A DNA stretch of 64,000 nucleotides from Euborellia annulipes (taxonomy: Eukaryota; Arthropoda; Insecta; Dermaptera; Anisolabididae), in the NCBI GenBank assembly GCA_023213315.1, contig JAKCPI010021848.1, positions 38,074 to 102,073 of the forward strand, given 5' to 3'. Below the pieces are notes generated by a model. The model was not told the DNA's origin. It was given only the letters and a program-made list of their open reading frames with translations, and did not search any database. The translations under genes were made by a program, and so were the position numbers. Below are positions 9,651-21,474 of the stretch, in pieces (the stretch's first letter is position 1; each line of letters starts with the position of its first letter).

Positions 9651-10194
9651 AAAATAAAAACAACCTCCCCCATCTATTTTATTGGGTGAAGGGTGTGGAA
9701 ATATTTTTGATTTCAGTGATAAAAAAAAAATAAATCCTCTTAATTTTATTCCTTCATATGCCATTTAGCAATTAATTAATATTCTTTGACACAAATCAGA
9801 TCAAATTTTTTTTTTTCTATTCATTCGTTTTCAAAGCCAAGGTTAAATTTTTTTTTTCTAAAGAAACAGGTTTTATTTTTTTGATTTTAGTGTTTATTGA
9901 TTAGTTAGTGTTTGTGTTATTGGTGTTAGTTATAGAGAGGACATTGACTGACAATCGAATTCTCTCTCTTTGCTGTTTTGGTATTTTTAATTTATTTTAA
10001 TGAGTTGTTATGAATTCAGAAAGGTTTTTTTTTTTTTTACGAAGTTGTTAAACTTGAAATAAATAAATTCACGGACATTTACTTAAAAAGACAAGCAGAG
10101 CAATCAAATTTTTATATTAATTTAATATAAATTTAATCAACTTTTGGTCCAGAATTTGTGATTAGGCGAAGGTCATTTAATAATACTTTTCCTC

Positions 10195-10525
10195 CGGGTT
10201 CTATTTCGTTAACTAGAAGGTTTATCGTAAAAATTGTTATTATCATTTTTGTACATAATAAAATTTACTACAACTTGTATTTGAAACATTTTTTTGTAAA
10301 TGTAATAATTATCGAGTTACAAAAGTAAAATTGTCATTTTTCTTTTTTTTATTTTAATTTTTAAATCCCTGTAGTTTGTTAATTATTAAGTTTACAAACA
10401 AATATTTCAAACATAAGTTGTCACAAATTTTCTTATTTATAAAAATGATAATAACCATTTTTATGCTAAAACTCTCTATTAAAGCTCAAATTTTAATAAA
10501 AACATTTTTTGAATTTTTTATTTTA
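10195..10525. repeat. Two units related to the 178-bp satellite, opposite orientations
   Basis: The segment 10200-10330 (TATCGTAAAAATTGTTATTATC, ACAACTTGTATTTGAAACAT) and the inverted segment 10380-10520 (GTTTACAAACAAATATTTCA, GTCACAAATTTTC, AAAATGATAATAACCATTTT) match the array units at 22.2-24.7 kb. They sit head to head like the large array. Confidence 0.5.
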
Positions 10526-10574
10526 TTTTAGTCATCATAAATAAGGAAAAATATTCTTTTCTAACAGTGTTTTT

Positions 10575-10690
10575 CTTAAAAAAAAAAATTTCATAAAAAT
10601 CCGTCATGTAGTTTCAAAGTTATGAATTAAAAATAAAACTAATTAAACATATTCACATATTATTATTATTATAATAAATTATATTAAATT
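10575..10690 (+). repeat. Rep-A copy, degraded
   Basis: TTCATAAAAATCCGTCATGT then AGTTTCAAAGTTATGAATTA is followed by a worn version of the 3' block. Confidence 0.55.
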
Positions 10691-11047
10691 TTAATTGTTC
10701 GCATTATTTTTGTCATTTACATTGTTGCAATAATTAATAATCTCTCAATTTTTATTTTTTTATCAAATTAATTACCGGTATATTTAATAATGTACAAAAT
10801 ATAAAAATATTTTTAATTAATAATAAATTATTAAAAAAATTTAACAATTATTAAAAGTTGTATTATTAAATAAAATTAATAATAAATGAGAGTGTATTAT
10901 TTTATTACAAAAAATAAAAAGCAATGCCTCTCAAAATCTACTGTTCATTAATGGGGCCAAGTTTTTGAAAATGGCATTTTAACCACCTAATATGAAGTTT
11001 TCAATAAGTTTCTTGATATAGAAACAAGAAAGAACTTCTTAAAAACA

Positions 11048-11180
11048 TTTTTAACGTTTCGGAGACGGCATGTTTCATCAGAAAAAAATTATTTATTTCA
11101 ATCAATCGTTAAGTCACTCAGAAGCCAATTTTTTTCTGTCCTGATGATGGTTGGCGTTTAATCCCCGAAATGTTGAGATT
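11048..11180. ncRNA. Divergent pair of degraded hammerhead-like motifs
   Basis: The minus copy (11051-11092) reads CTGATGAAACATGCC...CTCCGAAACGTT. The plus copy (11135-11177) reads CTGATGATGGTTGGCG...CCCCGAAATGTTG. The CUGAUGA core is intact in both, but stem II is weakly paired. A plus-strand half motif (GACCGAAACGTC) follows at 11199-11211. Confidence 0.4.
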
Positions 11181-11639
11181 TTTTTTTTATTTTGAAAAAG
11201 ACCGAAACGTCAAAATAATTTATATTAGATTTTTATTATTATTACCTCGTCCTTGTATAAGAAAGTACTTTTTAATCGAGAAAAAGAATATTAAAACATT
11301 CCGGATCTATAAATGATATTAATATACACAGAGAGTAATAGTTATGAAATTTGTGAAATAAGACAAGGCCATTACCCCCCCCCCCCACCCCGCCCCCCCT
11401 TATTGAGATCCTACTTTTATAGTAATTTAATTAAAACTATCATATTAAAAAATATAAATAAATTACAGTTGGAATTGCATAATCCTCTTTAAAAATAAAT
11501 AAATAAATGAACTTGTCTATTAGAGTTCAAGATCAATAATGGAGCTTTTTTTTTTTATTAAAAACTAGTCTCGAGACCATGAAAAGAAAATTGTAATAAA
11601 TTACGACCAGGGATGTTCAACTCATTCAAATATTAATTT

Positions 11640-11840
11640 TATTTACTAGTTATTTTTTGTCGACGTTTCGAGTGCCAATCGCACTCTTGATCAGGACAAA
11701 AATGATGTCAAGGTTAGTTGACATGGCAGTGTAGCAACGTTTTTACCAATTTATATTTTTTTGAAAAACTCTCTTTACCGTTCCGTGGTCCTGATGAAGA
11801 GTGCGATCGGCACTCGAAACATCGACAAAAAAATGGATTT
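11640..11840. ncRNA. Divergent hammerhead-like pair with perfect stem II
   Basis: The minus copy (11652-11701) has stem I TTTTTGTC pairing with GACAAAAA, core CTGATCA, stem II GAGTGC/GCACTC and GAAACGTC. Only core position 8 is wrong (C for G), which should block activity. The plus copy (11785-11829) has an intact CTGATGA core, the same 6-bp stem II, GAAACATC (GUC changed to AUC) and a GTC/GAC stem I. The two arms form the ends of a short inverted-repeat element. Confidence 0.6.
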
Positions 11841-11867
11841 TTTTTTTAGTTGCAAAAAATTTTTGTA

Positions 11868-12530
11868 AATTTTAATCAAATCGTTAAAGCCAATTGTGAG
11901 AAAAATAAAAATAAAAATTGAAAAAAATACATCAGTAAAGTACTAGTACTATTTGGTCAATTGGAATGAAATTCCTGCCCATGCTTGGGACATGAATATT
12001 TAGCTAATGTATAAAATTTGAGTATCGAGAGTTCTTTCCTTATTGAGTTATTTAATTTAATCCACATTTTTTTGATATTTCAGTTGAAATTCATTCAAAT
12101 GATTGTGAAAATGACGTCAAATTCAAGCTAAGAGGGAATCGCCTCCTTTTAATGGCAATTTCAAGAAAAGCAATAAAACGGGCATTTAAAAGCAATAAAA
12201 TCTCTTTCAGAGAAATTTACATAAACATTATGTTTTGATCTTTTAACTGGAATCGATCTTCTTGAAATTTAAGATTTTTTCACAATAAATTAAATTGATT
12301 TCAAGTGAAATATCAAAAAATGTGGGTTAATGGGAATTACTCAAAAACGAAAAAACTCTCGGTTCTCAAATTTTATACTTAGGTCAAGTACCTATGTCGC
12401 AAGTATTTCAAGAAAATTCAATCACATCAGCCAAAGGGTACTTGTACTTTACTAATGTATTTTTTCAGCTTTTTTCATTTCTCAAAATTTGCTCTAACGA
12501 TTTTGGATTAAAATTCAAAAATCAGCAAAT
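11868..12530. repeat. Large palindrome of HP-body sequence
   Basis: The plus-strand arm has AATCAAATCGTTAAAGCC, TACATCAGTAAAGTACTAGT and ATTTTTTTGATATTTCA. The right arm repeats these inverted (TGAAATATCAAAAAATGTGG, GTACTTGTACTTTACTAATG, GCTCTAACGATTTTGGATTA). The arms are about 250-330 bp with the centre near 12190. It looks like two HP bodies fused head to head without their hairpin ends. Confidence 0.6.
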
Positions 12531-12639
12531 TATTTTTTAGTTATTGCGTTTTGAAAAGTAGCCTATATCAATAAAACTTTACGTCAAAATAGTTTAAGTT
12601 AATAATTTTAGTTTATTCAAAATTTCATTTATTCTCGCC

Positions 12640-12676
12640 TCCGGCTCTTAAGATGGCCGAAACGTCACAATAATGT
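12640..12676 (+). ncRNA. Truncated hammerhead-like motif
   Basis: CTTAAGATGGCCGAAACGTC keeps the 3' half (GGCCGAAACGTC), but stem II has collapsed. Confidence 0.3.
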
Positions 12677-12769
12677 AATTTTTTGCTGCATATGACTAGG
12701 AATTTTTTTTTTGACTCCGCTTTAATATACATTTATATTTTTTAGCATTAAAAATTTTTGTTTTTGTAT

Positions 12770-12861
12770 TATTTTTTAAAATGGGGGAGGTGGGGGGAAG
12801 CGTCATATGATTAAATATTTTTAAGGGAGGAGTTGTAACATAAAGTTTGGAAACCACTGGT
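12770..12861 (-). mobile_element. hAT-like terminus (CAGTGGTTTCCAAACTTT)
   Basis: On the minus strand it starts CAGTGGTTTCCAAACTTT, typical of Charlie-type hAT ends, followed by a C-rich subterminal block. Only one terminus is recognised. Confidence 0.4.
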
Positions 12862-12961
12862 CTAAGATGACGAAAAAAACTTGAAGAAAAAATAACCAAA
12901 CTTAAAAAAAAATCCTCGAACTTAGTAGTATCGGTACTTTTTTTTCGATACCACATCCCTA
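12862..12961 (-). mobile_element. Terminus of the TAGGGAYACGGTATCGA hAT-like family
   Basis: Its complement begins TAGGGATGTGGTATCGAAAA, matching the right end of the complete element at 42581-43660. It also retains the internal AAGATGACGAAAAAAACTTG block. Confidence 0.45.
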
Positions 12962-13244
12962 GGTGTGACAAGAACCTGTGCGACCAGTCACACCACATTT
13001 TTAGTTTTGTACTAGTGAAATTAAATTTTAAATAATTCTGCCTTATTTCGGTTATCGAGAGATAAGCTCTCTTTTTCTTTAAATTTTCCATGTTATTAAT
13101 TGTTAAAATTGACAGCAACTTTTTTTGCCAAAAATCAGATATTTTAGCTACTATTTAGCTTTAAAAAAAAAAAGACTATTTTTTTACTCTCTACTTATTA
13201 ATCATGATTGTTTATATATTATTGCTGCTTCTTATTTCAAGTAT

Positions 13245-13395
13245 AAAATAAATTTAATTTATTTATATGATTAATTATAGAATAATATTTGTGAGATTTA
13301 ATTTATTTTAATTTTTAATTCTCTTTTTCTTTATATCTCCGAAACTATTGGACGAATTTTTATGGGATTTTTTTTTAATGTATAGAGAATTTTTC
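13245..13395 (-). repeat. Rep-A copy
   Basis: In plus-strand order: ATATGATTAATTATAGAATA, TTGTGAGATTTAATTTATTT, TCTCTTTTTCTTTATATCTC, CGAAACTATTGGACGAATTT. Confidence 0.7.
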
Positions 13396-14094
13396 CTTCT
13401 TAATTTTAGGCTTTTTTTTTATCTTTTTGGCATCTTAGGCCATATATACCTCGTCTCTATTTATTTCAAATGGATGGCCAATTCATTTGAAATCAATTTT
13501 TCTCGTTAAGCGAATTTAGGAAAAACAATGTGTGCTGATTTTGTAGATTTTTTTATAAAAAGACAAGTATTGTGTAAATATTCAATGACAGCCCATATAT
13601 CGAAAAAAATAAATTTTAGGAACCGTTTTGATAATAAATTAGCTTAGCTTAGAGGGAAAGTTTTAAGTTGATACTTTAAAAAATGGCATAATTTAAATAA
13701 AAAAGAAATTAGAGCATCTAATATCCTCTTTTCACGAAATTTGATCAGAGTTAAGTGAAGTGATGAGTAAAATGATATGTGAGAGAAGAAATTAATAATA
13801 TAGAACATGTTCTGTTTTTTTTTTTTTTCTTTTTTTTTTAATAAAACGCTGGTGGTCCATATCACGTGATGAATGATAAGAGAGCTAAAGGAGGGTTTAT
13901 TATTATTATCAAGTGAATGGAATCAATTAGAAGGATTAAATAGTTGAAATGCATCCAAGCAGGGATATAAATAACTTTCTTTTGTCTCTATCTATTCATC
14001 TAGGTACATTCTATTTCTTCGCGATATTAAAAGGATTTGCAAAGTTCATTTTTTTTATATTAGTATTTAAATAAATAAATAATTACTAAAAAAA

Positions 14095-14245
14095 AGAAAA
14101 ATTTAATATATTTATATAATAAATTATAGAATAATATTTGTGAGATGTAATTTATTTTAATTCTTAATTCTCTTTTTCTTTATAACATTGAAACTACTAG
14201 ACGGATTTTTATGGGGTTTTTTGTAAAATGTAGAGAATTTTACTT
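14095..14245 (-). repeat. Rep-A copy
   Basis: ATATAATAAATTATAGAATA, TTGTGAGATGTAATTTATTT, TTCTCTTTTTCTTTATAACA and AAACTACTAGACGGATTTTT follow the family order on the minus strand. Confidence 0.7.
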
Positions 14246-14564
14246 TTAATCTCAAATGATGATTTTTTTTTTTAAATTTGATCAAGGATTCTAATTTCTA
14301 AACAAGAAAGAAAAAAATCAAATAAATTGCAAAACTTAAGACACTTTGGGAATTTGTAATGGCTTTAATATCATTTGAAAATATAAATTGTCATTCTGAG
14401 TTATAAAAATATATTTTGCAGGGGAGGAAAAGCTAGTATCAATTGAATCAGGATTCTTGGATGGAAGTCAGCGCGACTTCTACCTCCTTGTTAAGACTCT
14501 TCACTACACATATAGCTATATTAAATAATTGGGAAAAATAAAATTTAATATAGGCCTACATAGA

Positions 14565-14680
14565 CTACTTATATGATTAATTATAGTGAGATTTAATTTT
14601 AAATTTTCTTTTTATAACGCATGGAACACCGAAACCACTTGACGGATTTCCTTTGTATTTTTTTTTTTTTAATGTTTAGA
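14565..14680 (-). repeat. Rep-A copy, shortened
   Basis: ATATGATTAATTATAGTGAG and CCGAAACCACTTGACGGATT are kept; the middle is shortened. Confidence 0.6.
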
Positions 14681-14754
14681 GAATTTTAATATGATGGTTT
14701 AAGACTAGATTTTATTTTTCTAAAAATTTATGTTATAAAAATTAATTCTACCAA

Positions 14755-14822
14755 AATCGTTGCCGTTAAGCAATGTCAAAGCACGGCTGAATCTCGGATT
14801 GGTGAGTCGCGCAGATAGTTTT
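14755..14822 (+). repeat. 5S rRNA-derived SINE fragment
   Basis: GCCGTTAAGCAATGTCAAAG, then ATCTCGGATTGGTGAGTCGC match the 5S internal control region (GTTAAGCA...GGATGGGTGACCGC). The ends are lost. Confidence 0.55.
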
Positions 14823-15697
14823 AATAATAATCCGGTCATTAAACATTAGTATTTTGAAATAATACCAAACAAAAATTTAATCCATGATCTAATAGTTGAG
14901 TTTTCTCGTCGTGACCGATAAAAAAAATTATACTGTCTTTATTAATTAATGAAAGAACCAATTACCTGAAATTCTATTGTTTTGACAATACGTAGATGAA
15001 GAATTTTATTGATTCTTATATAAACAGATACGATTTCCAAAGAATAGTGAGATAATTAATTTATAAATGGATGATATTCGTTTTTTAAATCAAGATGAAC
15101 AAATTCGGAAGCATATAATTATCTTTAAAAGGCCAAAATATTCACAGATCACTGACCTAAAAAAAAATAAAAATGAGAAGAAATAAATAATAGAAATGGA
15201 AAGGGGATTTCTAAATTCTGCATTTATTATCTTCTCTTTTAAGTATTTTATTGATAGGAAACTTCTTCTAAATCTTACGAGATTCTTCTCTCATTCTAAA
15301 ATTGGACTTGTGTGTGAAGCAACAACAACAACAACAGCAACATAGTAACCTGTTTAATCGTGAGAGATGTGATGGACCTGCTGCTGCTGCTCTCTTCTTA
15401 CCTAATAATCATCATCAAGTTGCAATGCTGCATGCATATATTGCCTTCCTCTCCCTCTTTTCTTGCTTGTTTGTCTCTCTGTCTCTCATTGGGGGACTAA
15501 GACAAGGTCTCTCATTAGTTCATCTTGTCAAGGCAATTATTCTTTAAAAAAAAAAAAAGAACATAACTCATCTCTCTTGTTAGATAAATTAGGTTTAGAA
15601 GGTGAAATTTAAGAAAAAATAATTGGAAGAGATTTCTTTGATAAATAAATAAAAAGAATTAAAAAAAAGTTAAACTGATTAAATAAATGATATTTCA

Positions 15698-15895
15698 TGC
15701 ATTCAAGTCTCCAAAGGCGTTAAAGTCTCCATATACTAGAAATCACAAGCATTCAAGTTTCTTTCTCTGTGGCATTGAAGTTGCAGACATACCAAGAAGA
15801 ATAAGTAATGATTTTAAAAAAAAAAGAAGCCATCAGCAATTCAACCCTCCATAGATATTAAGTATTCATTTTCAGGCATTAAAGTCTCCTAATAA
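15698..15895 (-). repeat. Scattered GGAGACTTTAAYGCC repeats, inverted
   Basis: Plus-strand CATTCAAGTCTCCAAAGGCG, GTTAAAGTCTCC, GCATTAAAGTCTCC are complements of the GGAGACTTTAAYGCC unit that forms direct arrays at 17700-17935 and 19343-19650. Confidence 0.6.
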
Positions 15896-16094
15896 AAAGA
15901 TCAATATCCTTGCTTATTGGAGTTATTATACTCTATTTCAAAGCCAGATTAAACTGATTATAGAAGAATAGAAACAGTCCAAGTACAATTATGTTGCTGG
16001 TCAATTGTAAAATACTAGGAAGCTTCGTTGTAGGTAGCAGATTAAAGAAAACAATTTTCTTTTTATCAGAACCGGGGCTTTTACTGATGACTGT

Positions 16095-16255
16095 GTGCGC
16101 ATTTATTAACAGTTTCGGCCTTGAAATGGCCATCATCAGGTTTATATCCTTAATTTCACTTTTTGTATCAGTATCATCTAGAAAGACAAGTAGATTACTC
16201 ATAATCGTACAAAGGAGAAATTAAGGATCTAGACATGATGGTCCGAAGGCCGAAA
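16095..16255. ncRNA. Divergent hammerhead-like pair, degraded
   Basis: The minus copy (16109-16143) reads CTGATGATGGCCATTTCAAG then GCCGAAACTG, with a perfect GGCC/GGCC stem II and an intact core, but a broken cleavage region. The plus partner (16228-16251) reads ATGATGGTCCGAAGGCCGAA, further decayed. GAAATTAAGGAT sequences in both arms show they are inverted copies. Confidence 0.45.
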
Positions 16256-16469
16256 ATGTAAATGAATGCTTTTTCCTATAAAAACGTTTTCCAAAAATGT
16301 CAAAGGATCTTGTTATTAGGTGAACTTAAAAAAAGTCTTTTGTTGGAAAAACAAATTTGATTTTTTTTTCTTTACTTTTATAATTTTTCACATCATTGGT
16401 TAGCTTTTCTCTCCAGTTATATAATTATTGGTATCATTCAAAAATAAATGTCGATAATATTGATAAGCA

Positions 16470-16815
16470 TTAAACTCATCAATTAATTAATTGAAAAGCG
16501 CGTTAAAATCTTAAAATATATTATAATAGTTATTCCTTAAATAAGAATTAACATCTCAAAATAATGAAAAGCGTTAAAGTCTCCAGATAATATAAATAGA
16601 TGTTGAATTATTGACAGGCGTAATATTGATAAACTCTTCAATTAATTAATTGAAAGGCGTTTAAATTCCAAAATATAATAATTAGTCTTTAAATAAGAAA
16701 TAAAATCTTAAAATAATATTGAAAGGCAGGCGTTAAAGTCTCCAGATAATATGATGATTAAAAAATAGGCGTTGAAAACCTCAACTAATTATTGATAGGC
16801 GTTGAAAACCTTTTA
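16470..16815 (-). repeat. GGAGACTTTAAYGCC repeat cluster, inverted
   Basis: There are about six units of GCGTTAAAGTCTCC or worn forms (GCGTTTAAATTCC, GCGTTGAAAACCTC), spaced by AT-rich 30-70 base stretches. Spacing is irregular and units diverge more than in the plus-strand arrays. Confidence 0.55.
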
Positions 16816-17699
16816 ATATAATCAATATAATCGATAAGTTTGTCAAACTTTTATCATCATCATGTCGTGCAAGATGATATCAAAATAATAAGTTGTTGTT
16901 GTTGTTTGATTGGACAAAAATTTTGATCTTCGTGAAAGATAACTGTCAATTATTTATTGTCGTTTATATGGCGGATCCAAAAGTGGACCCACAAAAAGTT
17001 CACGGTGGCCTTGATCTTTGATTGATTGATAATGAAATGGGCGAGTCTCGAAGTTGTTTTTTTTAAGCTTATTATTTTTGATATTTCAATTTATTTATTC
17101 ATTCAACCCTTAAATTATTAATTTTCTTTATAACTAGAGAGTTCTTTTTCTCTTTCTCTCTACTATTATCTTTTTTTTCGTAATCAAAAATAATCAACAT
17201 AAATTTTAATATCATTTAATCCATGTTGTAATGTTTGTTATTACTTCGTTGATTTAACCTTTAGTGACACACAAAAAGAAAAAAAAACAAGATCCTTAAA
17301 TGCTTAATTAAAAGGTTAATGAAATAAATAAGACTAATATAGAGTGCGCCTTAAGGCTGATTTGCACAAGTACCACAAATTTGTTATTTTTTAGGATAAT
17401 TGTAAAAACTATCGAGGATATGTGATTGTTTTTAGATTTCTTTCAATAAATTCTTAGCTTATTACTCCATGACGTTGTTCTTCCTTTGAATAAAAACTTT
17501 GGAAGCAAATGAGATCTTCAAAAAATAATCTCTTTATTTTCTGATAAGGAAGAATTTTTTATTTAATAAAAATATGTCTTTGAAATATTTGTATAGGCTC
17601 TACTCTATAAAACTCATTTTATTAATAGTTTTCTAATTTTTTTTTTTATTACAATCTTCTTAGCCTCTCCATTCAATTATTATTTCGAAATATTAAAGT

Positions 17700-17935
17700 A
17701 TTTGGAGACTTTAATGCTTATTTATTTGGAGACTTTAATGCATATTTATTTGGAGACTTTAATGCCTATATATTTGGAGACTTTAATGGCTTTTGGAATT
17801 TATTTAGAGACTTTAATGCCTGTATAATTTTATTTGGACGCTTTAATGCATGTAATGTTATTTGGAGACTTTAATGCATATTTATTTGGAGATTTTAATG
17901 CCTATATATTTGGAGACTTTAACTCCTATCTGATT
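17700..17935 (+). repeat. GGAGACTTTAAYGCC direct array 1
   Basis: About nine copies of TTTGGAGACTTTAATGCC with 5-15 base AT spacers lie in 235 bases. Translated in one frame it gives repeated F-G-D-F-N-A-Y, but spacer lengths break the frame, so coding is not believed. Confidence 0.75.
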
Positions 17936-18030
17936 TTATTCTATAGAGCAAAAAGTCTACACATAAATAAGGCCATTTTTTTTTTTAACAAATTTAAAAA
18001 TATCTGTGAACAAAGTGGACAAAAAAAACC

Positions 18031-18063
<33 letters not shown>
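18031..18063 (+). repeat. Poly(T) tract, about 33 bases
   Basis: This is an uninterrupted T run after the first GGAGAC array; a minus-strand poly(A) tail is one explanation. Confidence 0.8.
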
Positions 18064-18065
<2 letters not shown>

Positions 18066-19342
18066 CAATCATCTTTTAAAAGATTGAATATTTCGCTTGT
18101 AGATTATGACCATCCACACGGCAAAGGTAATTAAATTCACACCCTGATTATTGAGTTGTCTTCTACTATAATTATGATAAAAATCTTGTCGAGAGACCCT
18201 ATTTATTTTAGACCGCTATGCATATAATTAATTTTAATATCAAGATTCCAAAATTCTCTAATCATAGACATGAACCCAAATGGGAGGGGGAACTCCCCCT
18301 CTCCTATAAAAAATCTGACAGCTCAATGACAGGGCCTGTCACCCAAGGATAGCTAATTAAAATTACATCTTGATTAAAGATTAACCTCGACAAAGAAAGA
18401 TACCTCCACAAATTGTCATCCTATTATACTGAGTAGATATTAAATACCGGAAGGAAGTTGACTAATGGACAAACAGACGGGTATTATATTTAATTATAAA
18501 ATCTTTTTTTTATCCTTATAAACAGATATGACGAACGCACAAGTGTTTTCATAAATAAATAAATACTGGAATAATAGAAATATTATCTTAATAAATATTA
18601 CTGACTAGCTGTACAGCACTCAAAATGGGCCTCATAAAGATTAATATCTGTAAGAAAGAAATTGTATTAAAAAATATATAAATTTTTGTTGATAATCAAA
18701 TAGGCCTATTATAAGAAACTGGAGATTTTAATGCATTTCTGAATACATATTAATTGATTTATTTATTAGGCCTGCTGGCGATATTTTCTTTTGGTTGGAA
18801 GACATGATGCAATTAAATTTGATTATATAAAACAAAAATTTCATATTCAATAAAAAAAAATACCGTCAGTCAAAAAAAAAAGAAATATTAAATTGACCTT
18901 GAAAAGTATTAAAATTAAATTTCAAAAAAAAAATCGCCTAGGGGGGGGCCAACTTCAAATCAAACTCTTTAATTATTATTTTAACTAACATAAAGTAGAG
19001 AAAGAGAGAGAGAGAGAGAGAGCAAAAAAATGCTAATAAGCCAATCGTTTCTTAAATAGCAAATTATGCTAATATTATGATGTTTGAATTTAATTAAGAT
19101 ACAAGAGAATTTTTGATTTATTATCTCTTTGTTTTTAATAACAAGTTTTTTTTTTCTATGATTATTGATATACTCATTTTAAAGCATAATGAGTAAATTA
19201 TGGAGATGGAGCTTTTTTTTAATGTATGTAAAAAATACTCATTAACTATTTTAGGAAGTTAGTAGTTAAATATATTCAAGTTTTTATGATGCTGGTTAAT
19301 TAAATTCTACAATTCTAATCTATTTAGAAATATTAAAGTTTT

Positions 19343-19650
19343 TGGAGACTTTAACGCCTATTTAATTTTATTTGAAGACTTTAATGCCCTGATTTGGAGA
19401 CTTAAACGCCTATTTACTTTTATTTGAAGACTTTAACGCCTATTTAATTTTATTTGAAGACTTTAACGCTAATTTACTTATTTGGAGACTTTAATGCCCA
19501 TTTAATTTTATTTGGAGACTTTAACGCCTATTTAATTTTATTTGGAGACTTTAATGCCCTGATTTGGAGACTTAAACGCCTATTTACTTTTATTTGAAGA
19601 CTTTAACGAATATTTAATTTTATTTGGAGACTTTAAAGCCCTGATTTGGA
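19343..19650 (+). repeat. GGAGACTTTAAYGCC direct array 2
   Basis: About twelve units follow a higher-order pattern: TATTTAATTTTATTTGGAGA then CTTTAACGCC, alternating with a short CCTGATTTGGAGACTTAAAC form. Adjacent units are more alike than in array 1, suggesting later local expansion. Confidence 0.75.
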
Positions 19651-19659
19651 GATTTTAAT

Positions 19660-20280
19660 ACCTTTATCATAATAATAATATAGAGGGCCAAATAAACAAA
19701 TATTGTAATACCGGTAATTCATTAATTAAAATTATTATAACTTTCAGAATTACATCCCTGTTTAATGGCCAATGAATGTTTGCCAATATTGGGTCATTTT
19801 TATCATCCATGACTCAGCCAGATATTTCCCAATCAAGAGGTATGATCATGGCTGACAACTCAATCAAGAGTTTGTCTCTTTCTTGGGTGACAACGCCGCC
19901 CGTGTTTTGTCAGAGGTCCAGTCAAAAGAAGAGTTTGCTCGAGTGGAAGAATTTGTTAACTAGTACCTATATATTAGAAAAAGGGAAATAATCTGAAAAA
20001 ATAATGAATTTCAAAATCTACACCAAAATGAAAGAGTTCTAATCATAATTGACTTATTCAGCAACTAGTTTGCCACTTTAGTGAGTGATTCTTGACTGAC
20101 AAGTATTGGCCAAGGTTTGCTTTAGATCTTGTGATGGCATTCCCTAGATATTCCTATATGTGAATGCGCCAGTATTAGAGCGTCAACTAGATATGCAGCC
20201 CGCATTACTCTAATAGTTTCAAATTGAGTTATTACAACATTAATTATTTAAAAGATAATTAAATTTTTCATTGTAAATGA
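19660..20280. other. Unique intron 1 sequence, no gene supported
   Basis: A 71-codon open frame at 19776-19991 has somewhat higher GC than its surroundings, but no domain is recognised and no splice signals clearly frame it. It could be an unrecognised element fragment. Confidence 0.35.
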
Positions 20281-20284
20281 GTTT

Positions 20285-20435
20285 TCATAAATCCTCATAA
20301 AATTCTCTACCCATTAAAAAACAAAAGCATAAAAATTCGTCAATTAGTTTCGGAGTATTTGCGTTAGAAAGGAAATTGTTAAAATTAAATCTTACAATTA
20401 TTATTCAATAATTAATCATATTTATTAAATTTTAA
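20285..20435 (+). repeat. Rep-A copy
   Basis: CATAAAATTCTCTACCCATT, AAAAATTCGTCAATTAGTTT, then a partly replaced purine block and CTTACAATTATTATTCAATA. Confidence 0.6.
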
Positions 20436-20479
20436 TTTGATAAATTATTAAATTTTTCAATTTCCCTTTTAATATAAAA

Positions 20480-20530
20480 ATAAATCCATTCAAGTCTCCA
20501 AACAAAAAGCATTGAAATCTCCATATAAAG
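20480..20530 (-). repeat. GGAGACTTTAAYGCC repeats, inverted, two units
   Basis: CATTCAAGTCTCCAAACAAA and GCATTGAAATCTCC are two inverted units at the far edge of the 15.7-20.5 kb cluster. Confidence 0.55.
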
Positions 20531-21474
20531 TTTTTTTTTTTTAATAAAGGCTGGTACCTAAAATAAGAGAAAGGTGAGTTATGAGATGAGTATGTGAATG
20601 ATGATGATATATAGAACGATATCTTTTTATGATCCAAATGAAAGGATGTCATGTCCTTGAACAATTCATTTTTTTATGGGGGATGTCAAATAAAACAAAA
20701 CGAAGAAAAAAAACCCATAAATACATTCACTACTCATGAATACAGGAAGAAAATAAGATCAAATCACTCTCTCTATTAGTCGTTGCTATTTCTATCAATT
20801 TACCAATCTATTCATGCATTAATAAAATATTCATAATCTTTTTAGAATTTATAATTTCATTGCATGTTTATTTAAAAAAAATAAAACATGAAGAAATATG
20901 AATAATAAAAAAAAAATAATACTAATGTTAGATCTAAAAAGCAAAAATAATAAATTTAATTGTTAATTGATAATTAGATTTTAAAATAATTATTTAATTA
21001 TTATAAAAGAATTTAATAATTATTAAAAGTATTATTATATATAATTTGACCCTTATTAAATAATTAAATAAAAATCATTTTAAATAAAGAATAAAATAAA
21101 CATTGAGAGATTATTATTGCTGAAAGAATATAAAATTATTGCAATAAAATTTAATAAAATATTCTTTTATTTTATGAATTGATCATTCATTTATGAAATT
21201 TAATTTGAATTTTTAAATTAAGTCAAAAAAAAAAAAAATGAAGTCAATAAATGAAGAAATGCATATAAATAATAAATAAGATAAATTAAAAAAAATTGTT
21301 TATTCTCTATAAATGTTCAAATGCCAAACAAATAAAAAAAAAAAATGCTAATTAAAATAAATAAATTTTCATTGTTGCAATAATAAGCTCTGAAATTTAA
21401 TTAAAAAGATTTTTCTCTAATTAATTATTAAAAAAAAAAGACAAAAAATTCAATAATTATTTATATTAATTAAA

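Noticed and set aside
15302..15547. Open frame starting with a poly-Gln run and a hydrophobic stretch
   Set aside because: The Gln run comes from a CAA/CAG microsatellite and the rest is unsupported by splice sites or any recognised domain; it lies in intron 1.
17700..17935. CRISPR-like array
   Set aside because: Units are 15-18 bases with short, irregular AT spacers in a eukaryotic context, without cas genes; it is a short tandem repeat.
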